A stretch of DNA of 64,000 bases from Parasedimentitalea marina (GTDB lineage Bacteria; Pseudomonadota; Alphaproteobacteria; Rhodobacterales; Rhodobacteraceae). Positions 1-8,027 of this stretch are shown here, piece after piece; positions within the stretch are counted from its first letter, which is position 1, and each line of letters starts with the position of its first letter. The position numbers and the translations under genes are program-made. Where the stretch lies: positions 1,488,001 to 1,552,000 of the forward strand of contig NZ_CP033219.1 of NCBI RefSeq assembly GCF_004006175.1, in the 5' to 3' direction. The notes under the pieces were generated by a model that saw only the letters and a list, made by a program, of their open reading frames with translations, was not told the DNA's origin and did no database searches.

Positions 1-496
1 CATCAAACCCGTATCTGTCACGCAGATTGATCAGACGCGCCGCTTCATCTTCCGGAGTGATGTCGCGCCGCATTGAAGAGGCATAGGCACGGACCGGACC
101 CGCAGAGCCGCCCAGGAGTTCTGCGACAGGTTTGCCCGCTGCCTTGCCACGCCAGTCCCAGACGGCGGTGTCAAATCCGGCCATGGCACGGCGCAGGTAA
201 GTGCCTGGAAACTTATGTTCGCGCAATGGGATCTCTGTGATTACCTGTTCCAGGGCATCCATACCGCGCCCCAGCGCCCAGGGGGCAACCTGACGATGCA
301 GGATCTCACAGGTGAGGTCGCTGTTATAGGTCGAGACCTGCCCCCAGCCAGTGGAGCCGTCCTCGGCGGTGACGCGAACAAAACCAATCAAGGGGGTGCT
401 GAAAGTTTCAATCCTGCGGATCCGTGGACCAGTGTCTTCCTTGCCGCGAGCATAGCTGACCGGCACTGCGCCGGACGCGGAATATGGGGTGCTCAT
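1..496 (-). CDS. Mandelate racemase/muconate lactonizing enzyme family protein (3' end outside window)
   Basis: I translated the minus strand from ATG at 496; 165 codons are visible before the window ends. The visible part looks like the N-terminal capping domain of enolase-superfamily acid-sugar dehydratases or racemases: an RRIETF beta strand, then VRVTAEDGSTGWGQ, then a helical stretch with AMAGFDTAVWDWRGKAAGKP and a VRAYASS strand entering the barrel. The metal-binding barrel residues are outside the window, so substrate cannot be judged. Its ATG overlaps the stop of the upstream GMC oxidoreductase gene as ATGA, so the two are almost certainly co-translated. An alcohol or sugar oxidation step followed by acid-sugar dehydration is a reasonable inference. 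Confidence 0.85.
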   Translation of the reverse strand, partial: MSTPYSASGAVPVSYARGKEDTGPRIRRIETFSTPLIGFVRVTAEDGSTGWGQVSTYNSDLTCEILHRQVAPWALGRGMDALEQVITEIPLREHKFPGTYLRRAMAGFDTAVWDWRGKAAGKPVAELLGGSAGPVRAYASSMRRDITPEDEAARLINLRDRYGFD

Positions 497-2106
497 GATG
501 CGTCCTCCAGAATTAAGCCGGCCGCCCGATGGGCCAGCATCATGGTTGGGGCATTGGTATTACCCGAGGTAATATTGGGAAACACTGATGCATCCACGAC
601 CCTAAGCCCTGCCACGCCGTGCACCTTCAGTCGGGGACAGACCACCGAGTCACTGGTATCTTCACCCATTCGGCAAGTCCCAACAGGATGAAAAACAGTG
701 CCACAACGTTCCCGGAAGTCCGTAAGGATTTCCTTTGGTGACATACTGCGCAAGTCGGGGTCCATGGCGTTTTCCACCAGCCGCCCCAGAGCGTTGGTCG
801 CGATCAGCTGCTGACACAGCTTACCGCCGGCCATGACCTGCCTTTGGTCCTCATCAGATGACAAAGAATTGGGATGGATCAGTGGCGGTGCCTCAGGGTC
901 TTGGGCGCTGATATCGATCCGTCCTCGGCTGGTGGGTCGCGACGGCTGAAAACCCAAGATGAAACCAGGGAAAGGGTCCGGCTGTACCACGGTGCGTTTG
1001 CCGTTCGAGGTTGTGGTGTAAGTGACCGGATTGAAATAGAGCTGTTGATCAGGGTACTCGATCTCTGTTGTCGACCTGAAATAACCGCCACATTGGTTCA
1101 CCGAAAGCGACAGCGGCCCGCGTCTTGTCATGGCATACTGCAAAGCTGCGCGCAGCTTGCCGTGGAAGGGCCTTAATACGTTGTTCAATGTCGGCTCTGT
1201 CGCGCGGAAGTAATAGTTTATACCCAGGTGATCCTGCAGGTGGCCACCCACATTCGGATTATCCAGGATCGGCGTGATCCCATGAGATTTCAGCAGCCCC
1301 ACTGGGCCGATGCCCGACAGTTGAAGAATTCGCGGCGACGTCACGGTGCCTGCTGAAAGAATGATCTCTCGCCCAGCCGTGTACTGTATAAGGCGCCCCT
1401 TGTGCCGAACCTGCACCGAGGTGGCTTTGCCTGCCTCGATCCCGAGGTTCTCAACCAACGCGCCGGTCAAAAGGGTGACATTCGGCCGCTTTAGGGCTGG
1501 TGCCAAAAAGGCACGCGCTGAATGCATGCGCCGCCCGCCGCTGGTGTTGATCTGGTAAGCTGTAGCGCCTTCATTGTCCAAGCCATTGATATCGTCGGTA
1601 GCAGGCAGACCTAGTTCTTGTGTTGCGGCAAAGAAATGCCGATTTGAGGGATGGATCTGGTCCGATACATCCTGCACGTGCAGTGGCCCCGTGCCCCGTC
1701 GGCTGCCGTCCGGCTTGATTTGAGTTTCCAGCGCCTCATAAGTTTCCAGCGCCGCCGCCCAGTTCCAGCCGGTCGCACCAGCCGCCGCCCAATCATCAAA
1801 GTCTTTCGGCAGTCCGCGTGCATAGACCAGCGCGTTGATGGCGCCGGACCCACCAACGACCTTGCCCCGGGGCCAATAACCCTTTCGGCCAGCCAGTGCT
1901 TCCTCAGCTACGGTGTCGTATTTCCAGTTCACCTTGGGGTCATGGAAAGATTTGCCATATCCAAGAGGCAGCGAAATCCACGGCGACCTGCCGCGACCTC
2001 CGGCCTCGAGCACAAGGACTTTGTGCCGCTGCGATGCGCTTAACCGCTCTGCCAGCACACAACCAGCTGAGCCCGCACCGATAATGATGTAATCATAGTC
2101 TGCCAT
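493..2106 (-). CDS. GMC family FAD-dependent oxidoreductase (choline dehydrogenase-like)
   Basis: A 537-residue glucose-methanol-choline oxidoreductase, expected to oxidise an alcohol or sugar with FAD. The N-terminus carries the dinucleotide-binding motif IIIGAGSAGCVLAERL. RGKVVGGSGAINALVYARG is the family signature near residue 90. The C-terminus has the active-site block FHPVGTCRMG and the NTNAPTMM segment. I placed the start at ATG 2106 (MADYDY); 15 further codons are open upstream but precede the conserved fold. Substrate cannot be read from sequence; BetA-like annotation would be family level only. It overlaps the racemase-like gene by 4 nt (ATGA), suggesting a two-step pathway. Confidence 0.9.
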   Translation of the reverse strand: MADYDYIIIGAGSAGCVLAERLSASQRHKVLVLEAGGRGRSPWISLPLGYGKSFHDPKVNWKYDTVAEEALAGRKGYWPRGKVVGGSGAINALVYARGLPKDFDDWAAAGATGWNWAAALETYEALETQIKPDGSRRGTGPLHVQDVSDQIHPSNRHFFAATQELGLPATDDINGLDNEGATAYQINTSGGRRMHSARAFLAPALKRPNVTLLTGALVENLGIEAGKATSVQVRHKGRLIQYTAGREIILSAGTVTSPRILQLSGIGPVGLLKSHGITPILDNPNVGGHLQDHLGINYYFRATEPTLNNVLRPFHGKLRAALQYAMTRRGPLSLSVNQCGGYFRSTTEIEYPDQQLYFNPVTYTTTSNGKRTVVQPDPFPGFILGFQPSRPTSRGRIDISAQDPEAPPLIHPNSLSSDEDQRQVMAGGKLCQQLIATNALGRLVENAMDPDLRSMSPKEILTDFRERCGTVFHPVGTCRMGEDTSDSVVCPRLKVHGVAGLRVVDASVFPNITSGNTNAPTMMLAHRAAGLILEDAS

Positions 2107-2251
2107 GGTATTGGGTTGCCTGCCTGCAATCTCGTTACATGAGCAGTACAAAATCGCGCAGCAAAATTAAAGTGAAACAGGCTGTTGATGTGAAAAAGTT
2201 TGAAATCATCCAAGATGTTGAATTTGCTGCGATAATTGGTAATGCTAACGC

Positions 2252-2548
2252 ATGAATATGGCGCTTCTGGTTCTGCGTGATCCGCGGCGGCCAGTTGAAA
2301 CACAAAATGAAGTGCTGTGCCGATTGTTTGGGTTGACGCCTAGCCAGTCACGCATGGCTGGATTTATGGTCCAAGGATTGTCTGTACGCGAAGCCGCGGG
2401 CCAGGCGGGAATAACAGAAGCCAGTGCGCGGCAATATTTGAGAATTGTGTTCCAAAAAATGAATGTCACCCGGCAGAGTGAAATGGTTTTGAAAGCGCTT
2501 GAGATTCCGGCTCCGCGTAAACCGGTAGCGTCCATGCCACGTAGCTAG
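2252..2548 (+). CDS. Short LuxR-type helix-turn-helix protein, possibly a remnant of a larger regulator
   Basis: A 98-residue ORF whose residues 25-80 form a GerE/LuxR-type DNA-binding domain: FGLTPSQSRMAGFMVQGLSVREAA, then ITEASARQYLRIVFQKM. In relatives this domain is the C-terminal end of regulators of roughly 300-400 residues. Here an in-frame TAA lies at 2246-2248, directly before the ATG at 2252, so the sensory part is absent. It could be a stand-alone DNA-binding protein or a decayed remnant. No clear ribosome-binding site precedes it. It is divergent from the GMC gene and so could act on that promoter; that is inference. Confidence 0.55.
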   Translation: MNMALLVLRDPRRPVETQNEVLCRLFGLTPSQSRMAGFMVQGLSVREAAGQAGITEASARQYLRIVFQKMNVTRQSEMVLKALEIPAPRKPVASMPRS

Positions 2549-2705
2549 CTTAGAAAATAGCGAAACTCTGAACATCCCGATAGTAGCCCATTCCGGCACC
2601 CGCGACACTACACGGCGGATACCGAAATAATAGGGTCCGCTATATCCCACAACCAATCATCCTAGGCCGATTGCTGTATGCGATAGCAAGTGATACCTTT
2701 ATTTT
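2549..2705. other. Intergenic stretch without recognised features
   Basis: These 157 bases between the LuxR-type ORF and the next gene contain no convincing ORF, hairpin terminator or operator that I can recognise. Base composition is more A/T-rich than the flanking genes, as expected for a promoter region. Confidence 0.4.
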
Positions 2706-3146
2706 ATGAGTTGCGACGCCTCCAACCAACAAGCCTTGAATGCCATGCTCAAACTTGCGGTTCGTCATGAAAATGCGGAATGGCGCGAGGTTGGCGAGGG
2801 AACACGACTGCTCATTCTGCCTCTCGCCGATCTTGAAGCAGATCCGGCGACTGAATTGTTTTGGAAGTCTGCCCGGCCAGACAAAGTTTTAGGTGTTCAA
2901 ATTGCATCGGGCCAGATTGAGGCACATCTCTTGCCCAATCAACCACAGTCGGTGACTGCGATACCCGGTACATTTGACGCCGCCAGGGGCCATGATCACA
3001 TACATTTTGGCGGTCTCTATTGGACCCTTGTCGCCCCCAACCAGTCTGTGCCCGGACTAGACGATTTACGCTCATTCAAGGCTCCTGAAGCCACCGAGGT
3101 TGAGGACCTCGATGCCCGCGAGAAATGGTTCAAGGACCGCCACTAA
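2706..3146 (+). CDS. Hypothetical protein, 146 residues
   Basis: I do not recognise this family. The protein is soluble, acidic and without a signal peptide or membrane segment. It has an alternating beta-rich middle (GTRLLILPLADLE, KVLGVQIASGQIEAHLL), a His-rich patch GHDHIHFGGLYW near residue 95, and a charged C-terminus. No Shine-Dalgarno is obvious before ATG 2706, so expression is uncertain. Its TAA stop (3144-3146) overlaps the stop of the convergent propeller gene by four bases. It may be a lineage-specific gene; codon composition looks coding. Confidence 0.6.
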   Translation: MSCDASNQQALNAMLKLAVRHENAEWREVGEGTRLLILPLADLEADPATELFWKSARPDKVLGVQIASGQIEAHLLPNQPQSVTAIPGTFDAARGHDHIHFGGLYWTLVAPNQSVPGLDDLRSFKAPEATEVEDLDAREKWFKDRH

Positions 3147-5344
3147 AGCGTCGACAGGTCCAACTTCCAGGCACTGCGGCCATAAGTTGCTGCGAACAAA
3201 CGGTTCTCGGAGACATGTATGGCCAGATCCACAACCATTTGATTGGGCAAATCGCCTGAGATATTTTGCCAAGTCGCCCCCCCATCCAACGAAGCCGAGA
3301 CGCCCAGATCATGCGCGACGAAGACCCGGCCCGGTTCAGTTGGTGAAATGGCGAGACTGTGATGCGGCACATCAGGTAATTGCCCGGTTCCGGCATCACG
3401 CCAGCTCAACCCGCCGTCGGCTGATCGATAAACATGAGGGTGCCCGAATCCTGCAACTGTGCAAAACACTGTATCCGCGTCGACCGGATGCGCTGCAATG
3501 CGGGTTACAGTGCGCCCCGGTAACGCCGGACCGGACAGATCGCCGCTCCAAGTGTCGCCGCCATCGATGGATCGGAAAAGCCCGCCGTTTGTTGTACCAA
3601 TATAGATCCGATCGCTGTCAGCCCGGCAGATCTCGATGGCGGTGATTATACTATCGTCAAGCGGGTGTGAAACGGCCAACCAGTTTTGCGCGTCATCGAT
3701 TGTACGAAACACACGGCTTGTGCCTGTAAAAATGCGCTGCGAATTGTTTGGGTCCATAGCGATGTAGACCATCCAGGTGCGTTGTCTTTCTTGGCTATTT
3801 GCGGGTAGCGGAGACACGTCAGACCATGGCGGGTCCAAGTCACCTCGAAAACGCAGTATCCGCATCCGCTGTGACGAAGTATAAAAGTGCATCTCATTGC
3901 TGGGGTCAATTTCGAACCAGCCGCCATCGCCGCCACTGATCATGAAATGATCGTCGGCCCTGCCGGATGTTGTGATGTTGGTGCCTTGGTCCTGAAATCC
4001 ACCGCCATAGAAGTCGGCATTCGATTGAGCGACCGTGAAGTCATAGAACATGCAGACTTCCAGCCCATCACTGCGATTTTCCCAGGTTGTTCCGCCGTTT
4101 TCGCTGACATCCATGCCGCCATCGTTCATTGCATACACACGGCCGGGCGCGCCGACGGGCATGACCAGCGCATGTTGGTCGGCATGGGCGTAATCGCCAT
4201 CGCCAATCTCGGCACTCCACCGTGTCCGCTTTTGCCAGCTTGCGCCGCCATTTGTTGTCCTATGCACTTCGACGCCCGCGCACAGAACATGATCTGGATT
4301 GGTCGGGTGTACGACAATCGTATTATTATAGCCCATTTGCCGTTCGGAATCTAAATGTCCACCAGCGATGGGCCGCCAACTGTCGCCGCTATCATTCGAA
4401 CGGTAAATACCCTGGACACCCCCGCCGCTGGAACTGAACTGGGCGTATATGCGGGTTTGATCAGATGGTGCAACGGCCAAGGATCCGCGTCGCAGCTGGT
4501 CGCCGCTTGGCAGGCCGGTCTGCAACTGTGTCCAGGATGTGCCGCCATCTTCGCTACGCCAGATACCGGACAGCCTGCTGCGCGCCTCAATCGTGGCAAA
4601 GATAGTCTGGCCTGCGCCAAAGCGAATGTCATGGCATCTGTACCGGCCCGGCGTAATGTCGTCTGCGCGGGACCACGTACTGCCCCCATCGGTCGTCCTG
4701 TACAGGCCCTCGCGAAAGTCAGCCGAACTGTGCGAGACCCCGCCAAGCAGGATATGATTCCCATTCGCCGGGTCGACTACAATAGCGCCAATCCGGCTTG
4801 GTAAGTGGGCGGCTTCGGCATCGGCGAAAACCGTCCAATTGGACCCTCCATCACGGCTGACGAAAATACCAACGCCGGGATGCGAGTCCGCTGACTGATT
4901 GGCTTCTCCGGTTCCGACATAGATCACATTTGGATTGGATGGATCCATTGTAACGGCGCCAACATTCAATGTCGGTTGACGATGCCAAAGCGGGGCCCAG
5001 CTACGTCCAGCGTTCGAACTGGCCCAAACGCCGCCACCAGCGGCACCGGCAATAAGGCGGTCAGGGTCAGTTGGGTCGGTTGCAAGACTGGTCATTCGTC
5101 CGCCGATGTTGGTCGGGCCAGCTTGTTGCCAATTCACAGGCAGGGCAGGCGCGTTTGTTTCAAAGCGGTTGCGCTCTTCATGAAACACGCACATGTTCAC
5201 TTCCCTGTATGGCCAAGTCTCACGGATCTCAAACCACTTCGCACGGGCCTTGTGCGTACTGTGCGAAAAAGGTTTTAGCCTACGTGGCTTTTTTCGGCGT
5301 GGGTTTTCTAAAAGGCGCGCGTCCGCTTGGATGACTTTTGCCAT
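3143..5344 (-). CDS. Asp-box (BNR) repeat beta-propeller protein, sortilin/sialidase-like fold
   Basis: A 733-residue protein dominated by Asp-box repeats of the S/T-x-D-x-G-x-x-W type. I count about eleven, including SRDGGSNW, TTDGGSTW, SEDGGTSW, SNDSGDSW, TTNGGASW, SENGGTTW, SIDGGDTW, SADGGLSW and SLDGGATW. This predicts one or two multi-bladed beta-propellers of the VPS10/sialidase type. The first ~70 residues are basic and do not resemble a signal peptide, unusual for a family usually exported. No sialidase catalytic FRIP motif is apparent, so I do not call it a sialidase. ATG 5344 is preceded by GGAG. It lies 15 nt after the small membrane protein gene and probably shares its transcript. 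Confidence 0.8.
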   Translation of the reverse strand: MAKVIQADARLLENPRRKKPRRLKPFSHSTHKARAKWFEIRETWPYREVNMCVFHEERNRFETNAPALPVNWQQAGPTNIGGRMTSLATDPTDPDRLIAGAAGGGVWASSNAGRSWAPLWHRQPTLNVGAVTMDPSNPNVIYVGTGEANQSADSHPGVGIFVSRDGGSNWTVFADAEAAHLPSRIGAIVVDPANGNHILLGGVSHSSADFREGLYRTTDGGSTWSRADDITPGRYRCHDIRFGAGQTIFATIEARSRLSGIWRSEDGGTSWTQLQTGLPSGDQLRRGSLAVAPSDQTRIYAQFSSSGGGVQGIYRSNDSGDSWRPIAGGHLDSERQMGYNNTIVVHPTNPDHVLCAGVEVHRTTNGGASWQKRTRWSAEIGDGDYAHADQHALVMPVGAPGRVYAMNDGGMDVSENGGTTWENRSDGLEVCMFYDFTVAQSNADFYGGGFQDQGTNITTSGRADDHFMISGGDGGWFEIDPSNEMHFYTSSQRMRILRFRGDLDPPWSDVSPLPANSQERQRTWMVYIAMDPNNSQRIFTGTSRVFRTIDDAQNWLAVSHPLDDSIITAIEICRADSDRIYIGTTNGGLFRSIDGGDTWSGDLSGPALPGRTVTRIAAHPVDADTVFCTVAGFGHPHVYRSADGGLSWRDAGTGQLPDVPHHSLAISPTEPGRVFVAHDLGVSASLDGGATWQNISGDLPNQMVVDLAIHVSENRLFAATYGRSAWKLDLSTL

Positions 5345-5359
5345 GTCAGTTCTCCGGCT

Positions 5360-5569
5360 TTATGATTTTTCTGAAATTACTCCGAACTTCCGACCAAGTG
5401 TCGAAATGGCAAAACTCAGAACAAACCAAGTTGGCAAAAAGACAAGCAGCTCTAATAGGAATGAACCAAATTTGTAGAAGGTACTGGCGACAACAATCGC
5501 AATTAGCAGTGACGGACCTTCAACGGATATGACTTTCTTGACTTCTTGAGAACGAATTGCGTGATACAT
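5360..5569 (-). CDS. Small membrane protein, 69 residues
   Basis: The protein has two closely spaced hydrophobic segments, SLLIAIVVASTFYKFGSFLL and LLVFLPTWFVLSFAIS, and a short basic tail. I chose ATG 5569 because GGGGGAA lies at correct spacing just before it; a TTG four codons upstream would lie ahead of that site. It does not match a family I know. It is immediately upstream of the Asp-box propeller gene on the same strand, 15 nt apart, so a membrane-anchoring or export-assisting partner role is possible but unproven. Confidence 0.6.
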   Translation of the reverse strand: MYHAIRSQEVKKVISVEGPSLLIAIVVASTFYKFGSFLLELLVFLPTWFVLSFAISTLGRKFGVISEKS

Positions 5570-5806
5570 GACTTCCCCCAAATATAAACGTCTGAGACGA
5601 TGTTACAGGATGAACTCAACCTATCAGAGAATTACTTGAATTTCAAAGTGGGCGTTCGGGTGTTCGCAATCCGTTCCGGATGGCCGCAAAACGGGTGCTT
5701 TTTTGAACGGACACCTTCCAATAATGGCTGCAACCTGAAAACGGGTATGGTTGGTACGCCGAAAGATGGACAGATGAAAGCAATGGGCCATTGGTTCTGC
5801 GATATA

Positions 5807-7342
5807 TCAACCGTCAAAAGTGATGCGAAAACAGGCCCCGTTTCCCCGAGTTTCTAAAGACAGGTTTCCACCCAATGCCTCAACTGTCGATTTTACGATG
5901 TTAAGGCCCATTCCCGTCCCCCCTTGTTCTCGCCGGGTTGTGAAAAAGGGGGTCATGATCTTTTCCTGATTTCCCACGCTGATACCAGCGCCATCATCGC
6001 TGACCGTCAACCAGGCTCCCTTGGTGCTCGTGCCAACTTCCAGAGCGACTGTTCGGGCCTTATGTTGGGCGGCATTTTCCAACAGATGTGTCAGGATGAT
6101 CCGCAGCGTGTTTTGGTGAACAGGCAGAAAAAATGTCTCGTTTTGCATCCCGATTTCGAGCTTGGGGAAGCTGGAACGGATTTCTTTTTCCAACCCACTA
6201 AGGCTAGAGGATCCAACACTTGCATTTTGATCCGCTAAGCTGAATTTACGCATGCTGGCCAGTAGCTCTTCCATGCGCGCTGTATCTTTTTCGATGTTGT
6301 CAAGAAACCTATGCCGCTGTTCATCGGTCATCTCATTTTCTCGCAACAATTCAGCGGCGCCCTTCACCGCTGTCAATGGCGACTTTAATTCATGCGTTAC
6401 ATGCGCCGTATAGGATTTCAACGCGTCTTGTTGATCCTGAAGCCGCGCCGTCAACGACTGAAAACTGTTGCTGAGGTTCTCAATTTCTCGGGTTCCATAG
6501 TGGTTGATAGGCTCCCATCTTCTACTTCCGTTGCCAATGGCCTGCGTGCGCTGCATCAGGGTGTGTATCGGGCGGGTAATGAAACGCCAGAACACCAAGC
6601 CAATCAAAGCCGTGGAAATGAAGATGAAAGCACCCGCTTTGGTCAGATTGAACCGTTCGCCATACAAGAAGCGGAAGATGTGGTTTGGAGTGCGGCTAAT
6701 ATAGACGGCTCCGATAATGTTATCTTTGACGATTACGGGCATTGCCACAAAAACCCTGACTCTGGTTCCCCGGCTAAATGCATAAAGGAAAGGCTCCCGG
6801 CCTTCCCGAATGCGCACACGAGCCACCGAGACGGTTTCCCCTTTGAATGCCTGTGCGACCTCATCCACGTGGGCCAGTGAAAGCCCTACCTCTGCGCTGC
6901 CTCCGATTACGTTCCCTTTCGCATCAAGCAACCTGTATCCGGCCAGCGTCTGCGCCTGGGACGCCTCTACAATCTGGGTGAGTTGCGCGCCTATTTCCAA
7001 GTATGCGGAGTTGGGGATGTTCACACGTGCGACTGCATCGGGGCGAGGTGGCAGAACACTATCGTTGTTGATCGATAGCGACGGAAAAACCGGAGTAACG
7101 TTCAGCGGCTTATCTGAAACGGGAATTCCATCGCCGGTTTGCGTCTTGTAAAGCTGCGCGTAAGTGGCAGACAGAACCGAGGCCTGTGTTAGCAGGCTCT
7201 CTTCGGTTTGCTGGACAAGTTGGCTGGCGTAGAATTTAAAAAGAAACAGCCCGGCAAAAGGCAGACACAACACCAGCCCAAGCACCAGTAGCAGCACCGC
7301 CGACAGCCGAGGCCGCCATCCAGAGGTTATCCTGTCAGGCAT
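5807..7342 (-). CDS. Two-component sensor histidine kinase
   Basis: A 511-residue membrane kinase. One N-terminal helix (about residues 15-38) and a second (SAGAFIFISTALIGLVFW-like region, about 235-255) bracket a ~200-residue periplasmic sensor region. A HAMP-like segment follows. The H-box HVTHELKSPL has the phospho-accepting His near residue 317. The ATPase part has an N-box LLENAAQH, G1 VSDDGAGI and G2 GGTGMGLNIV. I chose ATG 7342, which overlaps the response-regulator gene by 16 nt; upstream in-frame starts lie deeper inside that gene. The sensed signal is unknown. It is the third gene of a DUF4173-regulator-kinase operon. Confidence 0.92.
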   Translation of the reverse strand: MPDRITSGWRPRLSAVLLLVLGLVLCLPFAGLFLFKFYASQLVQQTEESLLTQASVLSATYAQLYKTQTGDGIPVSDKPLNVTPVFPSLSINNDSVLPPRPDAVARVNIPNSAYLEIGAQLTQIVEASQAQTLAGYRLLDAKGNVIGGSAEVGLSLAHVDEVAQAFKGETVSVARVRIREGREPFLYAFSRGTRVRVFVAMPVIVKDNIIGAVYISRTPNHIFRFLYGERFNLTKAGAFIFISTALIGLVFWRFITRPIHTLMQRTQAIGNGSRRWEPINHYGTREIENLSNSFQSLTARLQDQQDALKSYTAHVTHELKSPLTAVKGAAELLRENEMTDEQRHRFLDNIEKDTARMEELLASMRKFSLADQNASVGSSSLSGLEKEIRSSFPKLEIGMQNETFFLPVHQNTLRIILTHLLENAAQHKARTVALEVGTSTKGAWLTVSDDGAGISVGNQEKIMTPFFTTRREQGGTGMGLNIVKSTVEALGGNLSLETRGNGACFRITFDG

Positions 7343-8019
7343 GTTCCCATCCTCAGGCCTACGCCATGTACAGTGACGATGCTGTTCGGGCACCCAGCCG
7401 TCGTCAGTTTGTTCCTTATGTTTCGGATATGACTGTCGATTGTTCGGTCTGAGACATGGATGTTGTTGCCGTACATCGCTTCGGTCAGCTGGTGGCGGGA
7501 CATGACGTTATCTGGATTGGCCATTAGCGCCTTGAGCAGGGAAAATTCAGAGGCTGTCAATGCTACCTCTTGTGCGGCCACGCGGCACAAATGGCGGTGG
7601 GCATCGATTTCCAAATCACCGTGGACAAACGTTTGCACCACTTGCCTTATAGGCGGCGCCACCCTTTTCAGGATCGCCTTGATCCGTGCAACCAGTTCCC
7701 TTGGCGAAAATGGTTTTGTGACATAGTCGTCGCCACCAATTTCCAAACCAATTATCCGGTCAATCTCATCGTCTCTGGCTGTCAGAAACAGAATGGGCAC
7801 ATCAGAGTTTTTCCTGACTTCGCGGCAAACCTCCAGCCCATCGAATTCCGGTAGGCCAATATCCAACACGATAAGGTCGGGGCTTCCTGTTCTGGCAGCC
7901 TCCAGCGCTGTTAGACCGTTTTCAGCGAAGATTGTGGTATAGCCAGATTTTTCAACTGCGTAGCCGATCACTTCACGAATATTTGGATCATCGTCGACAA
8001 TAAGAATTCGGCCGGACAT
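7327..8019 (-). CDS. OmpR/PhoB-family response regulator
   Basis: A 230-residue regulator. The receiver domain has acidic pocket D9-D11, phospho-acceptor D53 in VLDIGLPEFDG, and K102 in YVTKPFSPREL. The C-terminal half is a winged-helix OmpR-type DNA-binding domain (LTASEFSLLKALMANPDNVMSR, VSDRTIDSHIRNIRNKL). It is transcribed with the kinase that overlaps its 3' end and starts 8 nt after the DUF4173 gene. OmpR/PhoB proteins usually bind tandem repeats with 11-bp period, and such repeats lie upstream of this operon at 9636-9674, consistent with autoregulation. Confidence 0.95.
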   Translation of the reverse strand: MSGRILIVDDDPNIREVIGYAVEKSGYTTIFAENGLTALEAARTGSPDLIVLDIGLPEFDGLEVCREVRKNSDVPILFLTARDDEIDRIIGLEIGGDDYVTKPFSPRELVARIKAILKRVAPPIRQVVQTFVHGDLEIDAHRHLCRVAAQEVALTASEFSLLKALMANPDNVMSRHQLTEAMYGNNIHVSDRTIDSHIRNIRNKLTTAGCPNSIVTVHGVGLRMGTCLTG

Positions 8020-8027
8020 GACTGTCT

